Shown one piece after another: positions 17,193 to 25,128 of a stretch of 64,000 nucleotides of DNA. Positions within the stretch are counted from its first letter, which is position 1; each line of letters opens with the position of its first letter. The notes beneath the pieces were generated by a model that was given only the letters and a program-made list of their open reading frames with translations, ran no database searches and was not told the origin of the DNA. Made by a program: the position numbers and the translations under genes. Source of the DNA: Bacteroidaceae bacterium (lineage in GTDB: Bacteria > Bacteroidota > Bacteroidia > Bacteroidales > Bacteroidaceae); NCBI GenBank assembly GCA_017557005.1, contig JAFZFZ010000073.1:1-64000 (forward strand), written 5' to 3'.

Positions 17193-17906
17193 TTAATCAT
17201 CTGCCTCCAAATGATTAGCATCAATGATATGCAATTCGATGGCACGCACCACCAGACGCGTAACATTGACTCCGCGCTGCTCTTTTTCAGTAAACAAACG
17301 AGCTATCAAGTCGGTCTGACGCTTCTCCAGCGACTTGGGGCTAAAGGGCATCGTGCGTAACTGCGCAATCATATCTTTGGTATAGCCAAGAGCCAAATGA
17401 CGGAGAAAACACTCATCATACTCATCAATATCGTATGATATAATCGCCTTTCGGCGCTGTGTATCAGCATTGACAGCCTGCTTAAAACGTGCGACAATCT
17501 TCTCCAATATGGGCTGATTAAACACTAATTGTTTGCCATCGATCACATTCTGTATCTCATTGCGCGTAATCAGTTCACCTGTCTTCAGCACAATGCCACA
17601 AGCACCAGCATCCAAGGCATCGACCCACAACTTTTCGTTGAGTATCTCACCCGTAAAAATCAATACACGCACCTCAGGATAGCGCTGCTTGATGGTTCGA
17701 CAAATGCTGACACCAATCGTCGTAGAACCACCCAAGCCAAGATCGAGCAACACCATGTCTGGGAGTTGACGCTCCATAAGCGGCCAAAACTCCTCTTCCG
17801 TCATAGCTGTGCCTATTACTTGCGCTTCGGGAATCTCGTTACGGAAGATCTCTTCGGTACCCTTAAGCTCGAGTTTAACGTCTTCAACTATTATTACTGA
17901 ATACAT
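17193..17906 (-). CDS. Two-component response regulator with a LuxR-like C-terminal region
   Basis: A 237-residue protein. The N-terminal receiver domain shows acidic Glu8/Asp9, phospho-acceptor Asp55 in VLLDLGLGG, the Thr of FTGE and Lys in IVLKTGE. The C-terminal region (about 165-225) contains LALGYTKDMIAQLRTMPFSPKSLEKR, similar in spacing to a LuxR/NarL helix-turn-helix (a GYTxxxIA then SxxSLxxR pattern), so DNA binding is likely. It starts 32 nt after the histidine kinase stop and is surely its partner. Bacteroidales commonly carry this kinase/regulator pair; its target genes are not established. The next genes in the same direction (mini-AbgT, tandem ABC) are the natural candidates. Confidence 0.85.
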   Translation of the reverse strand: MYSVIIVEDVKLELKGTEEIFRNEIPEAQVIGTAMTEEEFWPLMERQLPDMVLLDLGLGGSTTIGVSICRTIKQRYPEVRVLIFTGEILNEKLWVDALDAGACGIVLKTGELITRNEIQNVIDGKQLVFNQPILEKIVARFKQAVNADTQRRKAIISYDIDEYDECFLRHLALGYTKDMIAQLRTMPFSPKSLEKRQTDLIARLFTEKEQRGVNVTRLVVRAIELHIIDANHLEADD

Positions 17907-17938
17907 ATATTATCATTTTATAAAATTTACACTAAAAA

Positions 17939-20900
17939 TTATACTAACACTTTAGGCAAGGTAAACCAAACCATGTAACCTTCGGATGTAGGCTCGGCCT
18001 TGATACGACAACCAATATGATTGAAATTATCATCGTGCTCACGTATGATTTGTCGGCATACTATATATTCGGCACCTTGCAAGCTACCATCCGTCATGGA
18101 GGTGGTGCTGATTCGTGAAGGGTAGAAAAGTGCTTCAAGCATCTCCTCAGTAAGTGGGCACGAATTAGAGGATATAACGAACCGTACGAAATCGCCCTCG
18201 TCCTTGACTTCCAAGTGCAACTCTGCGTGTGGAGCCATCAGAAGCGCCGCATCGATGAGTTGTTCAAGCAGATAGCTAATCAGATCATTATCGCATGTAA
18301 CCGTCGCCTCATCGGTGCCAACAATCAGCACATTCGAATCGGAATGGCGATAGCGCTTACGATGATAGGCTACAGCACTTTGTAACAAACTCTGAGCATC
18401 TACCACCGCACGACGGAAAGTAACCTCATCCAACTGTCGCGAAGCACATTCGGTAAGTGTGGTAAATACCACCTTGTAATAGTCTACCAACTCCTTCATC
18501 TGCAAGCGTTCATCATGTTCGCCGATTCGGTTCACCAACTGCTTGATACGATTAGGATAATATACTGTTTCGTGCTTGATGGTTGATAAGCAGTTATCAA
18601 GTACCATATTCTGTACATGCAAACGGTTTTCCTCGTGGCGTACCCTACGCTCATTATCCTCAACGGTTTCAATATCACGATACATCACACCTACGCGTTC
18701 CATAAAAGTGTAGATGAGTACGACAAGGTAGCCCAATGCAAGCAACACGCAAATGAATATAGCTATTGAAATATTGCTATTATAACGCTGCATGCGGTTG
18801 CAATAATCTATAAGTGAGCGGTCTTCACTAATCAAGATATACAGATCATTATATATCCGATTATTATAGCGATAATCATTCCAACGCCGTAACGCGAGAT
18901 TAGCCACAGCCATTTCGTTGCGTATATCAAGTATGGTATGATAATCTGTGGCATAGTCACTGAGCCACCAGCGTATCTCCACATCAGTTTCTCCGCGATT
19001 AGCCACCAGTGGCGCAATATATTCTTCAGCATACTTGCGATGATGGGCATTCAGGTATACTAAGGCTGAGTCAGCATAGGACAAAGCCTCTTCATAGCGG
19101 CCAGCTACATTGGCAAAATAGACACTGTCGGCAAAGATTGCAGCCTGCACCAATAAAGTATCCGTTTGGGGAGGAGCTGAGAGCAGCTGTTCTTGCTCAT
19201 GGGCAGATACGTTCCATGGCAACAAGACGACGCACAACATCGTCATCAAACGACGTACCCCTTTAGGCAAACGGAACCAAAAACGACTACCCTCTCCTAT
19301 GCGACTATCAATACCCATTTGGCATAGTTCAAACAAAGCATCGGTCTTACGATATTTTTCTATAATACCCTTGCAATTGAGCAATCCGAAACCACTGCCT
19401 TTATTTTTCCGCTGTTCGGGAGGTAGGTCGTGTCCTATCTCTGCAGCATTGTACACCTTTTCACGCATGATATGAGCAACATCTTGGGCCGACATGCCTA
19501 TACCATTATCATGTACAAAGAGTTCCACGTAATCATCGCATATCTTTGCACCCACAACCACACGGCCACCCTCAGGTGTAAACTTACGGGCATTATCAGC
19601 CAAGGTATTCAGCATAAAGAAGGTGAGCGCTTTATCAGCCTTGACCACCGCGTCTGTAGGCTGCACCTCTAACGTAAGTCCCTTGAGCGCAAAATTTGCG
19701 CTGCTGCGCTCAATCATATTCAGCACTTCATTTAAAGGGAATGTTTCTATATGCAGATTAACTACTCCTTGCGTGGTCTTTACCCATTGAGCCAACACTT
19801 CGTTCTGATGGTTTATCTCATCAGACAGTTCTGCGATATAGCCCAGTTTGCGTTCTCTTTGTTCGATATCGTCCCACGCCTCAGCACGCTGTAATCGCTC
19901 AATTTCGTGAGCCATACGGTCTATATACGGAATCATACCCGTCATCATGGAGAAGGTGGCTTTGCGCACTACATTCTCACGTTTACCCTTAGCCACATGC
20001 ATTTGGTGTAGGTATACGCGCTTTTCGGTCTCCTCCAACACCTCACGCAATTGATGTTCGTAACCTTTCTGATGATGGCGCCGACGTCGAGATAACAATG
20101 CAATTATCACGACAAACACGGTTACACCTATGAGAACAAGGCCAAGAAGCAGATTCATCATGCCACGCTGGCGCTTTAGCTCCATATAACGGCCTTCAAG
20201 TTCCTTATCTTGTCGCGTTGTTTCCAATAGGTCGAGATACAGATTGCGATGATTATCCGATGCCTCCTTATTGCCTAATCCTGCATAAGCAACACTGGCT
20301 TCTTCATGTACACGATATAGAATATTTGGCATCAGCATGCTGTCTCCGAGCAATCGGAATAGTGTATCCAACGCGATTGTATAATCACCTCGCTTGTTCA
20401 GCAACGATGCTTCCACCACTTTGCCATTTGTCACGCCATACCGGTCACCATAGGACTGCAAACATTGCAATGCGTCATTCAGCAAAGAGAGAACCTTACT
20501 ATCATCATTCTCGGTCAGTTGAGAATATGAATTCGGACGATTTTGAGCCACATAGCCACTACGAACAGAATCGGACAACAATTCTGACAAACCAGACAAG
20601 GCTATTCCCTCGAAATAGATATATCCGCCCTCTCTTCCTTCACGTAAACAGGTATTAAGATGAGTATAGCGGCGTAAAATGCGTTGTTCTCTTGTGTCGC
20701 CCTCGACACCAAGCCCCAATCCCTTTAGGTATTGCAACATCAGCCATTGCACGGTATCGGTACGCAACAAATCATTTTCGTCTACGTTTGCCAACTCAGC
20801 ATGAGCCTCAGGGCGCTGCCCCATCATATGATGGTGCAAGGCGGTCACCATGCTCAAATCATTGACGACCGAACGCAAACGCGCCTTCTCGGCAGGCATA

Positions 20901-21343
20901 AATCCGTAAACCTCTTCTTCAATATGAGCTAAGCGTTGCATTGCTATCGCTCTACAATTGAAAAATGCCAAATTATCGGCTGTTCGTAAATATACTTTCA
21001 TGCGACCTACATCAGCCACCAATCGCTCCAATTCGCAACCTGACTCATCATTTACTTCGTCGTACCAATGCAAGGCTTGTTCATAATCCATCTGCATATA
21101 GGCAACAAATCCAAGCAGATTGCTTGCCACACTACGTCCGTGTCGGTAACGCGTAGCAGCCTCGTAAGCCTGAGAAGCATAATATGCTGTAGAATCCAGA
21201 TTGCGATAGCTCCACTCTCGTGCTACGCGATTAAGCCGATCTGCTTCATGTGCACCTACGGCATGACCACTGTGTGCCGAACAGCCCATAAGCCACACAG
21301 CACACATACATACTGTCAGATATCGAACAAATAGTTTCACCAT
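17939..21343 (-). CDS. Double-module sensor kinase (DUF5112/DUF5113-like) with TPR sensor
   Basis: A 1,134-residue membrane protein. The N-terminus has a lipobox-like signal (LMGC, Cys21) and a periplasmic TPR-like helical region to about 390. A membrane span (about 396-418) leads to a first cytoplasmic HATPase domain with N-box NTLADNARKF, DNGIGM (near 610) and GSGFGLLNCKG. No clear phospho-acceptor His is seen there. A second span (about 698-713, resembling a signal peptide) returns the chain to the periplasm. After a further helical sensor region, a third span (about 856-880) precedes a kinase-like module with a His924 box (STIKHETVYYP) and a weak ATPase domain lacking canonical G motifs. 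So one half looks competent for ATP binding and the other carries the likely acceptor His. This suggests cooperation within one chain. It matches the DUF5112/DUF5113 proteins I recall from Bacteroidales. The partner regulator follows. Confidence 0.85.
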   Translation of the reverse strand: MVKLFVRYLTVCMCAVWLMGCSAHSGHAVGAHEADRLNRVAREWSYRNLDSTAYYASQAYEAATRYRHGRSVASNLLGFVAYMQMDYEQALHWYDEVNDESGCELERLVADVGRMKVYLRTADNLAFFNCRAIAMQRLAHIEEEVYGFMPAEKARLRSVVNDLSMVTALHHHMMGQRPEAHAELANVDENDLLRTDTVQWLMLQYLKGLGLGVEGDTREQRILRRYTHLNTCLREGREGGYIYFEGIALSGLSELLSDSVRSGYVAQNRPNSYSQLTENDDSKVLSLLNDALQCLQSYGDRYGVTNGKVVEASLLNKRGDYTIALDTLFRLLGDSMLMPNILYRVHEEASVAYAGLGNKEASDNHRNLYLDLLETTRQDKELEGRYMELKRQRGMMNLLLGLVLIGVTVFVVIIALLSRRRRHHQKGYEHQLREVLEETEKRVYLHQMHVAKGKRENVVRKATFSMMTGMIPYIDRMAHEIERLQRAEAWDDIEQRERKLGYIAELSDEINHQNEVLAQWVKTTQGVVNLHIETFPLNEVLNMIERSSANFALKGLTLEVQPTDAVVKADKALTFFMLNTLADNARKFTPEGGRVVVGAKICDDYVELFVHDNGIGMSAQDVAHIMREKVYNAAEIGHDLPPEQRKNKGSGFGLLNCKGIIEKYRKTDALFELCQMGIDSRIGEGSRFWFRLPKGVRRLMTMLCVVLLPWNVSAHEQEQLLSAPPQTDTLLVQAAIFADSVYFANVAGRYEEALSYADSALVYLNAHHRKYAEEYIAPLVANRGETDVEIRWWLSDYATDYHTILDIRNEMAVANLALRRWNDYRYNNRIYNDLYILISEDRSLIDYCNRMQRYNSNISIAIFICVLLALGYLVVLIYTFMERVGVMYRDIETVEDNERRVRHEENRLHVQNMVLDNCLSTIKHETVYYPNRIKQLVNRIGEHDERLQMKELVDYYKVVFTTLTECASRQLDEVTFRRAVVDAQSLLQSAVAYHRKRYRHSDSNVLIVGTDEATVTCDNDLISYLLEQLIDAALLMAPHAELHLEVKDEGDFVRFVISSNSCPLTEEMLEALFYPSRISTTSMTDGSLQGAEYIVCRQIIREHDDNFNHIGCRIKAEPTSEGYMVWFTLPKVLV

Positions 21344-21349
21344 TTATGG

Positions 21350-21357
21350 CAAAGGTA
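21350..21357 (-). promoter_or_regulatory. Putative -7 box of the kinase operon
   Basis: TACCTTTG on the minus strand, only 6 nt upstream of the kinase ATG, so the mRNA would be nearly leaderless unless a later start is used. Confidence 0.5.
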
Positions 21358-21400
21358 CGAAAAAATATTCGGTGTAAGGTGTGTTATAAAAAGAAATGTT

Positions 21401-21408
21401 TACCTTTG
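21401..21408 (+). promoter_or_regulatory. Putative -7 box of the fused flavoprotein gene
   Basis: TACCTTTG on the plus strand, 69 nt before the ATG at 21478, divergent from the kinase promoter. Confidence 0.6.
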
Positions 21409-21477
21409 TGGCCAATTAACAAAAAAGATGTCTTCAGAAGACAATTCAATTATAATATATTTAATAGGTAGAAAACT

Positions 21478-23838
21478 ATGTACACCGTAGTAAGCAAACA
21501 GCAGTTTTCAGAAAAGGTATTCAAATTGGAGATTACCGCACCGCTTATCGCTCGTTCGCGCAAAGCGGGTCATTTCGTTATCGTACGCCTCGGCGAAAAG
21601 GGCGAGCGCGTACCTCTCACCATTGCAGGTGCCGATGTAGAGAAGGGCACCATCACTTTGGTTATCCAGAAAGTAGGTCACTCATCCACCCAAATATGCG
21701 ATCTTAACGTAGGTGACACTATTGCCGATATCGTAGGTCCGCTCGGACAAGCAACTCACATCGAAAATTTCGGCACGGTAGTGTGTGCCGGCGGTGGCGT
21801 AGGTGTAGCGCCTATGCTCCCTATCATCCAGGCACTGAAGGCAGCAGGCAACCGCGTCATCTCAGTACTCGCTGGTCGCTCTAAGGACCTTATCATCCTG
21901 GAAGATGAGGTGCGCCAGAGCTCTGACGAGGTGGTAATCATGACCGACGACGGCTCATACGGCAATAAGGGGCTCGTGACCGAAGGTATCGAAAGCATCA
22001 TCCAGCGCGAGAAGGTAAACAAGTGCTTCGCCATTGGCCCTGCCATCATGATGAAGTTTGTATGCCTCCTTACTAAGAAATATGAAATTCCCACTGACGT
22101 ATCGCTCAATACGATTATGGTTGACGGTACAGGTATGTGTGGTGCTTGCCGTATCACTGTAGGTGGCAAGACTAAATTTGTATGCGTCGATGGTCCCGAG
22201 TTTGACGGCCACCAAGTAGACTTCGACGAGATGCTCAAGCGTATGGGCGCCTTCAAGGAGATCGAGGTGCAAGAGATGGAGAAGCCCGAGCATACACACC
22301 CCGTACTGGCCCCCTCTAACTCCGCCAAGGGGGAGAACCTGGAAGGCTCTGAATCTTCCCCCCTTGGGGGGAACGAGGGGGGCCTATCCCTTATCGACCG
22401 CAATAGCGAGTGGCGCGAGGCTCTCCGCAAGAGCATGAAGGCTAAGGAGCGCACTACCATTGAGCGTTGCGAAATGCCCGAGCTCACCCCCGACTACCGT
22501 CGCCACCAACTGCGCGAGGAGGTAAACCAGGGACTCACCATGGAGCAGGCACTCACCGAGGCTAAGCGTTGTCTCGATTGTGCCAACCCCACCTGTATGG
22601 AGGGTTGCCCTGTAGGTATCAACATCCCCTCATTCGTAAAGAATATCGAGCGTGGCGAAATCCTTGAGGCTGCTCGCGTGCTCAAGCTTACCTCTGCCCT
22701 ACCCGCCGTATGTGGCCGTGTATGTCCGCAGGAGAAGCAGTGTGAGAGCCGTTGTATGCACCTCAAGATGGGTCACAAGCCCGTGGCTATCGGTTACCTC
22801 GAGCGCTTCGCCGCTGACTATGAGCGCGAAAGCGGCAAGGCTGCCAAGCCCGTAGTAGCTCCAACCAACGGCATCAAGGTAGCTGTAGTAGGCTCAGGTC
22901 CTGCAGGTCTCTCTTTTGCTGGCGATATGGCTAAGCAGGGCTTCGACGTTACTGTGTTCGAGGCATTGCACGAGATTGGTGGCGTACTCAAGTATGGTAT
23001 CCCCGAGTTCCGTTTGCCCAATAGCATCGTAGATGTAGAGATTGAGGGTCTCCGTCAGATGGGTGTACACTTCGAGAAGGACTGCATCATCGGTAAGACC
23101 ATCACCGTAGAGCAACTCGAGGCTGAGGGTTACAAGGGTATCTTCATCGCATCAGGCGCTGGCTTGCCCAACTTCATGAACATCCCCGGTGAGAATAGCA
23201 CAGGCATCTTCTCATCAAACGAATACCTCACTCGTGTGAACCTCATGGACGCTTCGAACCCCGAAACCGACACTCCCGTCATCTTCGGCAAGCGCGTAGC
23301 AGTTATTGGTGGTGGTAACACCGCTATGGACTCTGTACGCACAGCCTTGCGCCTCGGTGCTGAGCGTGCGATGATCATCTATCGCCGCAGCGAGGAGGAG
23401 ATGCCCGCTCGTCTCGAAGAGGTAAAGCATGCCAAGGAAGAGGGAGTAGAGTTTCTCACCCTACACAACCCCATCGAGTACATTGCCGACGAGAAGGGTC
23501 GCGTGAAGCAGGTGGTGCTGCAGAAGATGGAGCTTGGCGAGCCCGACGCAAGTGGTCGCCGCAGCCCTGTCGCTATCCCCGGCGCTACTGAGACCATTGA
23601 TATTGACATGGCTATCGTTGCCGTAGGTGTATCGCCCAACCCCATCGTACCCACCTCTGTAAAGGGTCTCGAATTGGGCCGCAAGAACACCATTGCTGTA
23701 AACGACAATATGCAGTCAAACATCCCCACAATCTATGCCGGTGGCGACATCGTACGTGGTGGTGCAACCGTAATCCTCGCTATGGGTGACGGACGCCGTG
23801 CTGCAGCCGCAATGGCCGAAAGATTGTTAGCCGACTAA
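21478..23838 (+). CDS. Fused PyrK-like/GltD-like flavoprotein oxidoreductase (NfnAB/SudAB-like)
   Basis: A 786-residue fusion. Residues 1-260 are a ferredoxin-reductase-type module like the electron-transfer subunit of dihydroorotate dehydrogenase: GGGVGVAPMLPII for NAD(P) binding and a 2Fe-2S cysteine set in GTGMCGACRITVGG...FVCVDG. Residues about 310-786 are the small-subunit-of-glutamate-synthase fold: eight cysteines for two 4Fe-4S clusters (CLDCANPTCMEGCP and CGRVCPQEKQCESRC), an FAD site (VAVVGSGPAGLS) and an NADPH site (VAVIGGGNTAMDS). Such proteins act as NADH-dependent ferredoxin:NADP+ transhydrogenase or sulfide dehydrogenase. In Bacteroidetes the fusion is usually labelled bifunctional DHOD B/glutamate synthase. 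The linker (about 278-304, rich in P, S, G) is translated from an inverted repeat of intergenic type (22309-22383). A perfect terminator palindrome follows the stop. Confidence 0.92.
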   Translation: MYTVVSKQQFSEKVFKLEITAPLIARSRKAGHFVIVRLGEKGERVPLTIAGADVEKGTITLVIQKVGHSSTQICDLNVGDTIADIVGPLGQATHIENFGTVVCAGGGVGVAPMLPIIQALKAAGNRVISVLAGRSKDLIILEDEVRQSSDEVVIMTDDGSYGNKGLVTEGIESIIQREKVNKCFAIGPAIMMKFVCLLTKKYEIPTDVSLNTIMVDGTGMCGACRITVGGKTKFVCVDGPEFDGHQVDFDEMLKRMGAFKEIEVQEMEKPEHTHPVLAPSNSAKGENLEGSESSPLGGNEGGLSLIDRNSEWREALRKSMKAKERTTIERCEMPELTPDYRRHQLREEVNQGLTMEQALTEAKRCLDCANPTCMEGCPVGINIPSFVKNIERGEILEAARVLKLTSALPAVCGRVCPQEKQCESRCMHLKMGHKPVAIGYLERFAADYERESGKAAKPVVAPTNGIKVAVVGSGPAGLSFAGDMAKQGFDVTVFEALHEIGGVLKYGIPEFRLPNSIVDVEIEGLRQMGVHFEKDCIIGKTITVEQLEAEGYKGIFIASGAGLPNFMNIPGENSTGIFSSNEYLTRVNLMDASNPETDTPVIFGKRVAVIGGGNTAMDSVRTALRLGAERAMIIYRRSEEEMPARLEEVKHAKEEGVEFLTLHNPIEYIADEKGRVKQVVLQKMELGEPDASGRRSPVAIPGATETIDIDMAIVAVGVSPNPIVPTSVKGLELGRKNTIAVNDNMQSNIPTIYAGGDIVRGGATVILAMGDGRRAAAAMAERLLAD
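22309..22383. repeat. Palindromic repeat inserted in frame in the flavoprotein linker
   Basis: The arms at about 22309-22337 and 22354-22383 are imperfect inverted repeats of G/C runs (GGCCCCCTC... and ...GAGGGGGGCC). Each arm carries its own CCAAGGGGG/CCCCCTTGG inner palindrome. Base composition is unlike the flanking coding sequence. It is read through without a stop and adds about 25 residues between the two domains. Confidence 0.75.
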
Positions 23839-23855
23839 TCACTATACCTAAAATT

Positions 23856-23889
23856 AAATGAGGGCGTATCTCGAGATACGCCCTCATTT
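23856..23889. terminator. Perfect 34-bp palindromic terminator
   Basis: A perfect palindrome centred on CTCGAG, with arms AAATGAGGGCGTATCTC and its complement, followed by T-rich sequence. It ends the flavoprotein mRNA and may also work on the other strand. Confidence 0.8.
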
Positions 23890-24017
23890 TCTATACATTA
23901 TACACATTCCTTATTTTACAAATTATTACCAAAGTCCTTTGTAATTAGGCATTAAAGGAATTATAGCAAGGTTCTTTTCTATATTCTGCAACTGCATTCA
24001 TATATTATCGATGGAGA

Positions 24018-24083
24018 CCATTCACGCAGATGCTCGCCTCCATTCACGCAGATACACGCGACCATTCGCGCGGATGGTCGCCA
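24018..24083. repeat. Tandem 22-bp repeat, three copies
   Basis: Units start at 24018, 24040 and 24062, each beginning CCATTC-A/G-CGC-A/G-GAT and ending around CGC. Copies 1 and 2 are nearly identical and copy 3 has drifted. They lie just beyond the holA stop codon. There are no spacers, so this is not CRISPR. Confidence 0.75.
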
Positions 24084-24100
24084 TCAATCAATAGAAATCC

Positions 24101-25117
24101 CTAATGTAAAATATGATATATCAGTTCGCGCAGAAGCCCCTTATCTGTAGCATTTGCACCATAGCCCTTTGAAAGAGCATCATATTTACGTATATCGCTG
24201 ATGATATACATAACTTTCCATGCATTGTAATAGCGCATGGCGGTTTGATACTCCTTGGCTTGCCATGGTGAACGCAAGTCTAAATAGGCGGCTATACCAT
24301 TTTCAGACTTATCTGGAGCATAGTAAGCCATCATCAGATTGGCATAGAAGTTGTATAGCATAGCCAAAACCATAGGCATAGCGAAACTCTTCTTGTTATC
24401 CTCCATGTACTTGGCTATGGTGTTGGCCTTAACGACATCTTTCACCATCAGTGCATTCTTCAGTTCGAACACATTGTAGTCCTTGCTGATACCAACACAA
24501 TCCTCTACCAGTTCGGGCGTAATGGGTGTATCACCTTGAGGCTTGGCGATAATGAGTTTATCTAACTCACTTGCCAATCGACTGAGGTCTGCGCCAATGC
24601 TCTCTACCATCATGTTGGCAGCCTTGACATCGATAGCTGTACCTTTTGATCGCACATAATTACTGATAAAGGAGGGCAGCATACCATCTTTGAGCTTTTT
24701 CGACTCAAACAGGCGTCCCATTTTCTCAATTTCTACCGCAACCTTCTTGCGACGGTCAAGTGTGCCGTACTTATGACAAAACACAAGTACCGTTGTTGGT
24801 TGTGGCTTCTGCAGGTAATAGACTAACTCATCCATATTGCGCAATGTTTGCGCCTCTTTTACGATGATTACCTGGTGCTCTGCCATCATCGGATAGCGCT
24901 TTGCTGCAGCCACAATACTACCGATATCAGTATCCTGGCCATATATGACCATCTGGTTAAATCCGCGTTCTTCTTCGGTAAGCACATTTTCTGCTATATA
25001 GTCAGACAGACGATCAATGTAATAGGGTTCTTCACCCATTAAGTAATATACAGAGGCAAACTGACGTGAGTTGACCTCTTTTATAATACTATCGTATGTT
25101 ACCTCTTGCTTTGCCAT
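24101..25117 (-). CDS. holA: DNA polymerase III delta subunit
   Basis: A 338-residue AAA+-like clamp-loader subunit. The N-terminal pattern (SVYYLMGEEPYYIDRLSDYI) and the segment YGQDTD...KRYPMMAEHQVIIVKEAQ are typical of HolA. The body shows LDRRKKVAVEIEK and GADLSRLASELDKLI. The delta subunit opens the beta sliding clamp during replication. Length fits. It is the last gene of a tight minus-strand run and starts 11 nt after the GH43 stop, an odd companion for a replication protein. No separate promoter box is obvious between them. Confidence 0.92.
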   Translation of the reverse strand: MAKQEVTYDSIIKEVNSRQFASVYYLMGEEPYYIDRLSDYIAENVLTEEERGFNQMVIYGQDTDIGSIVAAAKRYPMMAEHQVIIVKEAQTLRNMDELVYYLQKPQPTTVLVFCHKYGTLDRRKKVAVEIEKMGRLFESKKLKDGMLPSFISNYVRSKGTAIDVKAANMMVESIGADLSRLASELDKLIIAKPQGDTPITPELVEDCVGISKDYNVFELKNALMVKDVVKANTIAKYMEDNKKSFAMPMVLAMLYNFYANLMMAYYAPDKSENGIAAYLDLRSPWQAKEYQTAMRYYNAWKVMYIISDIRKYDALSKGYGANATDKGLLRELIYHILH

Positions 25118-25128
25118 ACTCTTTCACC

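Noticed and set aside
20732-21334. Plus-strand ORFs opposite the kinase N-terminus
   Set aside because: They are antisense to a TPR/lipobox protein with its own promoter.
24018-24083. CRISPR repeats
   Set aside because: The 22-bp units are directly joined without spacers.
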